Positions 44,339 to 55,800 of a DNA stretch of 64,000 nt are shown here, in pieces; the first letter of the stretch is position 1, and each line of letters starts with the position of its first letter. A program made the translations under genes and the position numbers. The notes beneath the pieces were generated by a model that was not told the origin of the DNA, made no database searches, and saw only the letters and a program-made list of their open reading frames with translations. This DNA comes from Timema cristinae (Eukaryota; Arthropoda; Insecta; Phasmatodea; Timematidae). The stretch is from NCBI GenBank assembly GCA_039000515.1, contig JBCFYV010000219.1, positions 62,001 through 126,000 on the forward strand. The letters run 5' to 3'.

Positions 44339-45113
44339 AGCGGGGCTGGGACTTCACCCCTTCCTGGATTTTTTTCAAAACAGGGCATGACGGCCTTACC
44401 CATTTCCCCCTCTTACCATTAATAAGGCCCTGTGAGGGACCGAGCAGTGTGATGCCAGCAGACAGTAAGGTGTCAGCTGTGACAAAAGAACCAATCATGA
44501 GTGGGAGGACAACCTGCAAAAGTACTCTGATCGTAGTCCCAGGCTGATCCCAGTTGGTATAACCACATAAGGCCCTGTTAGCTCTTCCAACGAGCAGCTC
44601 TATATGATGCTAGACATGACAACATTCATATGAAGCATGGCTGGAAGAGAAGTCACCGCAGCAAGTGTATGCAGGAAAGTGCTAATTTTATGTCCGGAAC
44701 CTTCATGAACTCAACCGGTCTTTTCTCACGATAGGGTACCTGGTTATTGTCATCCCTAAGGCCCTTCTGCCAAGATTTTACAACCAGCGCACTTTCATGA
44801 AGGAGCTCAATTGCAGAGGGATCCAGTAATTGTATGAAGAGAGCCATGTTAAAAGCCAAGGTCGTCAATGGAGAAGCCAAAAGCTTCCGTGCAAAACTGG
44901 ACAGCAGGGGTAAGAGAAGAAATAAGTAAGGAAATAAAGAGAAGGGAGAAGAATGAAGGAGAGAAAAAGGAAAAAAAGGAGGTGAAAAGAAAGATATTTG
45001 ATAGGTTTGTCCTGCATGAGGTACGTCCTGAACAGAGGCCTCCCCTCTAAGTCATCTCTTATGACAAGCAGGGGTTACCGCGGGACTATTTTAAACCCTG
45101 TCTCACAGGGGGA
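44331..45113 (-). mobile_element. I-like LINE copy D: 5' UTR and ORF1 start, minus strand
   Basis: The 5' end at 45113 reads CCCCCTGTGAGACAGGGTTT on the minus strand, matching copies A and E. It contains the 5' UTR and the first codons of ORF1 and stops abruptly at 44331. AAGAAGTTGAG at 45114-45124 pairs with 29958-29968. Confidence 0.75.
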
Positions 45114-45124
45114 AAGAAGTTGAG

Positions 45125-45666
45125 AAACACAAGATTTATTCAATGGCAACTATGCTTGACCCTCACCTTAAGGCAACTGTTTTTTCTTTAGAAGAATAAT
45201 GTTAAGGATGCAAAAGCCCAATTAGTAACAGAGTTACAAGAACTTGACGATGTTCAGAGCTAGCTACTGAACCTTATGTAGGTAAATAAAATAAAATTTC
45301 CAAATAATAGGGCCTACATTTATTCTTACAGTTCGCAATTTTTATAACATGGTAGGTCTAATCTTAATAATCTAAACAATTTAATGAATAATATATGTCA
45401 AGATTATTTTTACTTAGTTCATAACTGCTGAAAGCAAACCAGCTCACGGAATTTGGTCACTATATTGTAATATTATGCAAGCCACTCCAAATGAGAAAAC
45501 AAATGTTGGTTTAACACCAGAAGATAAAGTGGAGGGCTACTTGCGAGAGTGTGTTTTATATCCTAATACAAATGTTTTGCAATTTTGGAGGGTTCGTTCA
45601 GCTCGGTATCCAAGACTTCGTCAACTTGCCAAGAAATACCTCACCCTCCTTCCAGCAAGATTTTAA
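45125..45666 (+). pseudogene. ZBED-type hAT transposase relic, C-terminal part
   Basis: KHKIYSMATMLDPHLKATVF then VKDAKAQLVTELQEL (45130-45250), then a gap with intron-like AT-rich DNA. 45475-45666 follows with VEGYLRECVLYPNTNVLQFW and YPRLRQLAKKYLTLLPA, the hAT dimerisation region of ZBED4/6-like transposases. It continues the relic at 29640-29957. Contains stops and a small frame change. Confidence 0.7.
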
Positions 45667-46441
45667 GAAACTTTTTAGCAATATGGGTCTTATTTGTGAT
45701 TAAAAAAAATCAATTAGAGAACATGTAAAAGTTTTAGTTTTCTCTAACAAAAAATTATTTCATTCTAAAAAACCACTAAATTATTTCAGCCACTTGTTGA
45801 AGCTTTTTTTATTTAATTCTGTGGATGTAACTACTTCCAATCTCTTTCATATTCTAATTAATTAAATAGGATTACAAAGTATAAACACAGCAATGTATGA
45901 AAATACTATAACTCTTTAAAAAACATTTTTTCGATCACAGATAGCATGTTCCTTAGATCTTTAATTAATGTTTGTTTTGGGGTTTTTTTGTCTAATTTTT
46001 TTCTTTCTTTCTTATAAAAATAAATTATAATCCTTCAATGATGATTGAAGTATATCATAAGGTAACTAAACCTTATCGGTTTGTTTATTTCACATGTTTT
46101 TTTTTAGAAACTTAACTCATTCTATCAAAACTTTTTAAAATAATTAAGGACTTAAATTTTGATTTATTTTATTTTTAAACAATAATATGAGTCTAGATTA
46201 TTTAATTTGGATGGATTGTAACCAGTATTTTGCAAGAGGTGGTTGGGGTTTATTAAAATTGAAAGCATGATTGAAATAAATCTTAATTTAGAGTTCAGGC
46301 CTATCTATATTGTGTCATGTGGGTCAATTTGTAAATCATTTAAATTTCTAACAATTTGCTAGGATTCAGATTCGATATTAAAGATTCAAAAATAAAATGT
46401 AAATTTGGATTCGAGAAATAATGGATTTGTGGCCATCTTTA
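45667..46441. other. 3' non-coding end of the ZBED-type hAT
   Basis: AT-rich, no genes. The last 80 bp hold GATTCAGATTCGATATTAAA and GGATTCGAG motifs related to the GAATCC motifs at the left end. Confidence 0.45.
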
Positions 46442-46686
46442 CTAATACCAAATACAATGAATGGTTATTGTTATAATCTTATGTTTTATAATAGCATGCT
46501 TTGATGGGAGAAGAAGCACTTGCCTGCCTCATAAGTGATAAATGGTTTATTTAAAATTTTGGTAAAAACCACAAGGGGGAAAAAACATTTAACACAAAAT
46601 ACCTTATAGAAATATACTCTGTGCTTCATACATATTTCAATTAAGGTGGCTTATATGACATATATATAATATTTGAATCCTCCAAC

Positions 46687-46857
46687 CTTCATGTTCTCAT
46701 CCATATGATGTTGACGAACCTCTCTTGTCCAAGTGACAGTCAATGGTACCAATTGATTTTGAATATTATATTGCAGCTCTGCCCCTTGCAGAGCTACCAA
46801 AAGTTCACCTCCATATTCTGCCGTCAACAATTGTTGGTCCAACATCACATGAATATA
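46687..46857 (-). CDS. EME1: EME1-like exon 5
   Basis: Acceptor TGTTTGTTGTAG; encodes YIHVMLDQQLLTAEYGGELL and VALQGAELQYNIQNQLVPLT to HHMDENMK; donor GTTGGA. 171 nt, phase 0. It corresponds to the first strands of the ERCC4-like nuclease fold. Confidence 0.68.
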
Positions 46858-49800
46858 CTACAACAAACAATGATGTGCAGTTTAGAAAATTTCAAAATAA
46901 TTGATAAACAAATATTAGGATTAAAAAAGCCCGAATAAATACAATGATCATTCTATTTTAGAATATATACATTTTCTGACATTTATATTTATGAAATGAC
47001 TTAAGAAATTAAATCTAAATGCATAGTAATCTATTTCAAAAACCTAATAGATTAAAAGAGAAAATTAACTTTGAATTACTGAACTAATGTTTCACTAAAA
47101 CAAAAGTTAGTGTTGCTGTGTTATTTTGTTTTTTAACCACGCCAATAGTTTTTCTGTACATGGGAGCCCACATAGTATTTAAAGTACATTTTTTCGTAAT
47201 TTTTAGGTACCTTCTCCAGATTTTGCTTCTTTAAATGTTTCTCTCAAGAGCCAGACTCAATACAGCATATCAGAGATAATAGGGTAAATAATATATTATG
47301 TATACATATAATATTTTGGCTCATTCATCTTGGTAATACTGACACAATGAAAATCATTTATTTAGTATTTATATACCAGTCAAAAAATATGTTGTGATAC
47401 TGATTTCAAGTGTACAAATTGACATTAAAAACAAAAATTAACTACACAAGTACAGAAAGTAAGAGCTATTTTATTAATACTAATGAAAGAGAATAACTTT
47501 ATGTATACCTAGGGTGATCTGAGTTTGTGGCATACCCCAAATCAAAGAGTTATTTTAGTTTTAGACCTGGCTAACATTTATTAAACCTTTGGTTCATATT
47601 GTTTAAAGACAAAAATTGTGAATTTCAAACTATTTAAACTCATGATATATGTGAATATCAAGGTAGTTTACTATGTAGCCTACTTGTGAGCTCATTAGCA
47701 TTTTTGATTGTTTTTTGTGTTGATCACAAATTCTAAGTAAAGTGACTTACTTATGGAGTTTATTAGTTAATTAAGCTTGTTTCATATCATTATCGCATGC
47801 TTATCGATTTAGTTTATTTATTTCAAAGTTTCCATCAAGGGGTCTAAACAACAATGCTTTTCCGTTACTGGTGTTATGAATAGACTCTGTACTAATCTAG
47901 GATAAACAAGAGGGGTGTAGTGTTAGGTTAGACTATGAGACTAAGTCTCTCCATACCTTCTACTAGGAGATTAGGAGAAATAAATAGCAGTGCAGGTAAA
48001 ATAGGCAAAGAGAAATGGAAAAATTGCTGCATTCATCAAACCTTGGTAATAAGTCACCTTTGGCATGAGGTTCACAAAACCAAAGAGTTCATTAAATTTT
48101 AGGGGAGGGAAGGGGGAGAATTAAGTAAAATTCTGTTTTGCACATAATATAGTCATGTGAGGTGTCGTTTTCCATGTTTTTTTGCATGCTGGTTCGAATA
48201 AAAACAAAATCAAATCGAAAGAACCGTTGAGGAAAATCTACATTCGTTCGAGAAACCATGGATAAAATCTATTTTATATTGTTTACTATACACATACATA
48301 CTAAAACCAACTGTAAAGCTATGTACAGAAATTCATAATCATAACTAAGCAAAACAAATATCAAGAAATAATAAAATTCCAAAAAATCATGTTCATTTTG
48401 TTCCTCATCAATTGTCAGATCATCATCATATGCATCAAGTTCATCGTCGAAAAGTGGTGTCTGCAGTTCTTTTTCGCAGTTAGCACATGAAACTCCTTCA
48501 CAATTTTTGCAAAGGGCTGTACATGTTGCTCCACTCTTGACATGTACACTGTGAAGTTGAACAGGAATACTTTCATGAGCAGAGAATCATCTTCAGAATC
48601 GCCTGATGAGCCAGATCAAGGGTGGTTTTGATCTGCATTAATTCACCATGTTGGCGAGACAAGCCCCAATGCTCTGGATTCAAAGTGTTCCACCGCCACG
48701 TTTGCACTTGGTAGTATGTGTGTAAGGAGTGCTGTCCAGTACTAGCCGAAGTTGGTGGAAGTGCTTCAAGCCTGGATGAAGCCTTGGACAGGGATTTTTG
48801 AAACATCACATACCTCAGTTGATCCAAGGTATAAATAAACATTGTCCTTAGATCTATAAAGAAACAGGAAAATGGTTTCCCCTGCTTTCTTTATCTCAGC
48901 CTGGATGGTATTTGCTTTGTTGAATGATGTAATGCAGCCTGTCAAACCACTTTCACTTTCGAGCAATTTAAGGACCGGCTTTTTACCCTTTTCATGAATT
49001 GCACTTGTGGTGTCACAACCACTAAAAGCATGAGCTAGAAGGATCTGATCTTTCATACCAACATGTTGTTGTTGTTGTTGTTGTTGTAGGTGACTAGAGA
49101 AATACATTTTTCTTGGTGTTCTTCCAATTTTAGGTTTGTGCATGTACAATTCCTTATCGGCTGGAGCCAAAGGACTAACTATATGACAACAACAATAGAA
49201 GATTTTTCAACCTTTTTTTATTATACTTTCTCAGTGTGTCCAATGAGTCAGTAAAAGTGTGCAAAACATTATTTTTGCAAACATTTTCAATTTCAGAATA
49301 TCAAGGGCTTTGAAAGAAATTACTGTGGATAAGTCCCCAAGGTAAACCAACTAGGACTAGAACTCCCGAAGATCGCGTCGAAAAAGCGCGGCAACACATT
49401 TTGTCTTTCCTAGCTTTCCAACGTCACTATACCAGGGCTCATAACCCACACCGTAAGTACTTGAGTCCAGAGCTAGACATAATTATGTCAGATGTTTAGA
49501 CTGTATGTTGAGAAGTATTCAGAGGCCAATGAAACTCTTGTGAAAGAGCATACTTTATCGCCATATATTTTTGTAATGAATTTAATTTGCAATTTCACTC
49601 ACTGAGAAAGGATACTTGTCAAAATTGTGACAAGTTACAAAACATGATTGTTCTAGAGGAAGATGAGGTTAAGAAGAAAAACCTTTAAAATGAACATGAG
49701 GTACACCTTCACAAAGCTGAGAAGGCAAGGGAGGGTTCGGGGGTGTTCCCCGAGGAGGGTTCGGGGATGTTTCCCGAGGGTGGCTCCTCGGTGGGACAGG

Positions 49801-52800
49801 TGGGGGAGACGTGGCAGTTTTGCTCACAGTGAAAATATCGGCAACACCTTAGTTGACGCGTTTTCAATATGGATGTCTCGAGTAGAGACCAATGGCACAG
49901 GTCGCAATGGCGTCTTAGCGAGATTAACTGTGCAATGGCAGTTGGGACAGTTGATATGCTGACTTATAATCTGGCTGCATGTTTGAAATACCGGAGCCTG
50001 AAAAGATGTGTATTCCTTGCGTGCCTGGGAATATGAGATCTTTTTTTCGGATTGAATCTCCAGGACTTTTTTCTACCTTCCATTTCGGACAGGCCCGAGA
50101 CCAGGCAGAGTGTGGACCCTTGCAGTTTACGCAGAACTTCGGAGACTCACATGGTGTTTTGTGAGCCTCTGGTCCACAATCCGCACAGGTCGGCTTACCA
50201 CGGCATTGCAGCTTTGTATGCCCAAATTCCTGACACTGAAAACAGTGCCTAGGGTTAGGGTCATATGGCTGGACCCTGAGCACGTGGAAACCTGCTCGGA
50301 ACTCCTTTGGAAGGGTAGGTGTCGCAAAAGTGAGGATATACGTGTCTTTTTTTTTTCTCTTGTATGTTCTTTTTGGTGACAATGCGGTACACTTCGGTTA
50401 CGTGCTGAGGGGAAAGCTCCTCACAGATATCCTCAATGCTCACGCAGTCGAGGTCAAAGCAAGTGTCCACTCCCTTGCAAACATTGAGGAACCTGTAAGG
50501 TTCCACCTTCACCGGTATATGAGTCGTATTGCTCAACGGTATTTCGGAGATGGCCATTATATTTGAAGACTGTGTATCAGTCGTGGTCTGAATCATGATG
50601 GTGCCATCACGCAGTTTCCTTATTGAGACTTCCGATTTCGCTGCTCCATTTATCACTCTTTCGAGGATAAATGGGCTAACCCGTTTCAAGTCTTCATTGT
50701 CTTCTACTTGAGAGATTACCAGGAAGCAGGGCTGGGGCCTCACCACTTCCTGGATTTATCCTAATGTATGGCTGGACGGCCTTACCCGTTTCCGCCTCTT
50801 GTCAATATTGCGGCCCTGGGAGGGACCGGGCAGTGAGTTGCCAGCAGTGTTTGGCAGTACGGTGCCAGCGGCAATAATGTTGTCGGCCATGCCGTGATTG
50901 GGGACAACCTACACAGTACTCGGATCGTAGACCCAGGGTGACCCAAGTTGGTACTACCACATATGGCCCTGTTAACTGTCCCGACAAAAGGCCCTATACG
51001 ACGCTAGACATGACAACCTTCGCATAGAGCATCGCCGAGAGAGAGGTCGTCGCAGCAAGTGGGTGTAGGAAAGTGCCCATTTTACGTCCGGACCCTTATG
51101 AACGCAACCAATTTTTTCTCAAAGTAGGGTACCCGGTTATTGTCATCACTAAGGCCCTTCTACTAAGGTATTGTAGCCGGCGCACTTTCATTTAGGAGCT
51201 CAAGGCAGTGGTATCCAATAATAAACCGAGGAGAGCAGTGTTCGCTGCGATGGTCGTCAACGAAGGGGCTAAAGGTCTCTGTGCAGGATTGAACGGCATG
51301 GGAGGGGGTATAAGGAGGTAAGGAAAGATAAAGCGAAGGGGGAAGAGTGAAAAAAAGGAGTGAAAGTGAAGGAAGATGAAAATGATGTGAAAGGAAAGAT
51401 ATAGGATAGGTTTGTCCTGTACGAGGTACGTCCTGCACAAAAACTTCCCTTTTTAGTCGCCTTTTAGGACAAGCAGGGTTTACTGCGGGACTATTCTAAA
51501 CCCCGGCCTGCAGAGGGATTGTATGTTTTAAAGCCCATCTCACCCTATGAATCAACACCTAGCTTAGGTAGATAATACAGCTTGAACCAGAGATTGCATC
51601 GTAATGCAGTTTTCTGTATTGTACCTTGAAAGAACTAAGGATTTGAGGCCAATAAAACAATTTTGCCACATTAAAAAAAAAATTCAAAATAATATTTAAA
51701 GTTATTATTTTATAGTGAGAAATCTAGATCCCAATTTCTATGACGTCGAGTGAAGAATGAAGAAAACAGGACCTTAGGTTTACTGGTTTGTTTTGGCATA
51801 ATTGTATGTTTAATTTCCTGATTAATATGTTGTAAGATGGTCTCTTATGGATTTAAACCCTTTGGCAATAATTAGGCCTATGGATTATATATATAATCCA
51901 TAGGCCTAACTATACAATATATTTTTTAAGACATACTGACACTTTTTAATATATTTTTACATACTAATTCCATGTTTTTTCAAAGCATAAATATCATATC
52001 CTTAGAGACTAACTGTACCTTAAGGCACTCTCCTGGTTTGTAGGCTCTGAGAGCCTCAGCAGTTGCTGCTTTTAACACTCTGTTTTGTTCCTTCTCTGCT
52101 CTCTTTAAGTCCTTTTCAATTTTCCTTCTTTCTTTCACTTCCTCCTTAGTTAATCTTTCTTTACCCTCAAAGGCATTTCCTTTAAATCTCTTGCTCTGAA
52201 AAATCAATAATAACAATTACTACAGCCCCACATATGGTACCTTATATTTCTTTTACTATACACTAAAGAGTAGAAAATATTTTTTTCTCTTTACACACAT
52301 GATCAGATAAACAGGAAATAAACGGGAAAAAAAACTAAGTTGTGACATTTATTATTACAACTTAAAATGTCTCACCTCATTAATTTTTCCCAAAGATCCT
52401 GTAAGACTCGTTTTGTAGATAGAGCTCGTGTACTTTCTTTATGTTCCAGGAGTAATTGCCACACCTTATATTTTATTGACATTTATTTACTAATTGTTCA
52501 TCATTTAATATTCTCACCCAATAATGATTGTGTGTAAAGAAAAAAAAAATATTTTCTTCTTTTTAGTGTATGATAATAGAAATGTAAGGTTTAATTTTGA
52601 AAAATCTGTTTTTTATATCATTTATTTTCATAAATTTTAGTTATGTCAACTTAAATAAGATATCTTTGAATGGATGCTCAAACTTTAATATAATTCATTG
52701 TCATGTAAATAAGGAATATGTACAAAGTTCTAAAATTCTATCTCTATTCGAAGTGACTCAACAAGTGATTGGTAGATTTGATGACAGAGACAGTCAATGA

Positions 52801-55800
52801 ATATAAGTTGTATAAAAAACCGAGTTATTTGTTGAGAAGTGAATGAAAAAGAAATAATAACCTTAATGGGTGGTGAGGTTCGTCTGCTCTTTTCAAAGGT
52901 TGGGCTAGTCTTACTGGGCCACGGAATTGTAGGAAACTCTTCATCACTGTTCAACCTGTACATATCAACATTTTAATTAATAATGAGGAGAGGGGGGCAA
53001 GAAGTATCGGTAAAAATTCAAATGTTTATTTGTGGTAATTTGTCTTTAAATAATTTAATTCCGACTCTTTAATGCTTAGTGTTGCTCAGTCCATACTTTT
53101 TAGGATAGGAAAGAAAAGGTAGAAAGTAGGAAGGAAGGAATTTCAATTGGTTGTTTCAGAAATGTGAGATATATGTCCACACACATTGAAAACCAATTTC
53201 ATCATTTTTTCCCCCCTGATCCTAAACTCCAACTTTCCTAACTAAAGCTCATATCAGAATTTATAAGAATGTCCAAAAAATCTTAATAAACTACTCTTTG
53301 TGAATAGTTATTTTGGAATACTCTAAAGAATAAATAACCACAATTTAAAAAAAAGTTTGAATAGAATACAATAGACATTTTTCTTCTTTGGAAAGCTAAA
53401 TTTACCATTTTACATGACTAATTAATAATGAATTCCTTAACATTTTCTTTATTGTTAAAGAATTATCGGTGTTTTAACAGCTTCCTTGATTGTGGCCACA
53501 CTGAAATACTGTATTGATTTTATGTTTTATAAAAATTAGAATGCATCAAACTTAAGCAATATGAAATTTAATATATCACACGTTGGCAAGAACAGGGTCA
53601 TAATGGCAACACTATTAAAAAATTAGTTATGGCCACTTATTATCATTATTATTATTATTATTATTAATATGGTTTATAGGCCCTTCAACACAATGAGGTC
53701 ATTAGGGCCTTACACAAAATTAAAATCATAGTAAAATCCTCGTAGTGCTTTAAGAGATATGATACACATGCCTAAAACAATGCAAGTGTATACACAACAT
53801 TAAAATGACAAAACAAACATATTAAAATATAATATGTTAAAAGACTGAACAAAATACTAAAGATGTTAAAAATAATCTCAATGTTAGATGAAATCCAAAC
53901 GAGTCACTTTATAAACGTGTGAATAGGGGCATAATAGTAACACTCCACCAAAATATGATACACACTAAGGGAAGCATCACAAAGCTCACACGCTCCCCTC
54001 TCAATAAAAATCCATGGGTCAGAAAATTATGCCCAATGTGGAGAATTGTCACAATGACCTCTTCTTTTCTAGATATTCGTATAGAAGGGGTTGAAACCTA
54101 CTGCTCGTGCCAGGTGTGTAAGACTCCACGCCGAACATAACCCTTTAGATCTAAAACATGACACCCAAACTCACCTCAGGAGGCCAATGGACTGCCTCCT
54201 TAGTTGCCTGGTCCACCAGTTCATTTCATGAAAGATAAGCATGACCAGTAGTCCAGCAGGGTGAGCCAGGTGTTTAGTAAACAAATTTTAAAAATTTGCT
54301 TGTGTATCATCTGTAGGGAAATGTATGATATATAAGGTGGACAATGCAATAAGAGCACTCATGGAATCCGTGTGGATGAGAATAGAACAGTGACAATTAT
54401 AATATATGAAACATGACCTATTATTATTATTAGCACCGCGTCTTACTACCCGTTCGGGTTATACGCACTTACGCTAATGTGTAATGGTAGGGTGATTGTG
54501 AGATGAAATGAAGGACCTACAGTTTAACGTGGAATCCGAACCACGGTGGCGACCTGGCATTCCACACATTCACAAGATGTCTTGTCAGAGGTGTAGGAAG
54601 GGTTTGGAAATCAGATAAATCTGTGCCGGGACCGAGGATCGAACCCGGCCGCCAGCATAGAAGTCTGACACCGTACCCCTAGACCACCAGGTCACCAACA
54701 TTACCAATTAAAAATGAAGTATAATTCTGCGGTAAAAACACTTGATTCACCAGGTAAACTAAGTTTAAAATTGGATCCTTCCACAACGAAAGCACATCCA
54801 ACAGAAGCTCCTGATTTAGAGTGATCCGTGTGTATGCATGAGGGCCGTTCCTATATATGTCCCCGGGCAGTTCCCTAGGAGTCAACAGTGCACAACTTGC
54901 TTGGTAAGGTTGGGGTGTCTATTGTTACAAGGGTGTCGTTTGCTATGAATGACGGTCCAGCCTCATTCCTAGGCCTGCTAGGTATCCAACTTGGCGGAAT
55001 ATTGTCTTAAGTTTACGAAACAGATTAAATTATTGAAAACTAAAATAAATATTAGGAATAACCAACTTTTATTAGAAGAAAATTCTTACCTAATGCTTTA
55101 CAACCCAATTTTTTAGAACGCTGGTCTGTAAGGCATCTGCTTACGTGCTCCAAACTATGTTAGGTAAATATTAATCTGAAAAACCTACTGTGATTGTACA
55201 AGTAGTTTATGAGAAACGATGATTTTTAAGTTTTAGAATTTTTTTGTATTTGATCACGGCAAACATGATTCCGCTCAATTTTCCCTGCAAGAACTTATGA
55301 AATGATCACGAGTCGCACCACCAGTACTGGTGCACAAATCCTAAAGGAATAGCCCTGAAAGACAGTGGAGAGGAGCTAATTAAAAGTCCTCCAACATATA
55401 ATATGCAGGGTGGTTTCTTTAGGGAACATGGCAAGATCAAGATGGCATTGAGGCAGGTGTATCTTATGTAGAGAAACTCGACATGGAGATATGGGGACAG
55501 TCTTAGGCAAGACTATCCTACATGTGAAAAAGATTTATAGCATCCGGATCCAAACCGGCCTTGTACTATGCCATTTGGTTCCATACAAAAGACGGTTGGG
55601 GGGGATGGAACACAGGACAATAAGCAACATGATTTGGAATGTCATGCAGCTTTGACAGGTAAGATGCCAGAAGATAGGATTGCCAGTAAGAAATAGGGGG
55701 CTCACCGACAACAGCCCAGATGTTGATAACTGGACTGGTAAGAAAAGCACCAATAGCTCCAGTTGAATGGAGTCATGATGGACACTATCTAACATCCTTA

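Larger units (their letters stand above)
27284..46441 (+). mobile_element. Old ZBED-type hAT transposon opened by nested insertions
   Basis: Left end TAGAGATGGGCC at 27284, right end complement TAAAGATGGCCA at 46441; both go on with an AAATCC block and subterminal GAATCC motifs. The flanking 8-mers TTAATATA and CTAATACC agree at only 5 of 8, as expected for an old insertion. Transposase pieces lie at 29640-29957 and 45125-45666 and are separated by a LINE insertion with an 11-bp duplication, AAGAAGTTGAG. Element boundaries are inferred; the continuity of the two coding pieces is well supported. Confidence 0.6.

Noticed and set aside
47207..47283. Plus-strand exon-like segment (VPSPDFASLNVSLKSQTQYS)
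   Set aside because: The splice-like borders are present, but it is alone, on the opposite strand to the gene around it, and matches nothing I know.
49979..50566. Plus-strand open frames over LINE copy E
   Set aside because: Antisense shadows of ORF1 and its zinc knuckles.
52375..52483. Minus-strand frame MSIKYKVWQLLLEHKESTRA, continuing to WEKLMR and stop
   Set aside because: It looks like a SANT/zeste-type start, but it is only 36 codons and lacks splice support. Exons 3 and 4 of the EME1-like gene already join in phase without it.
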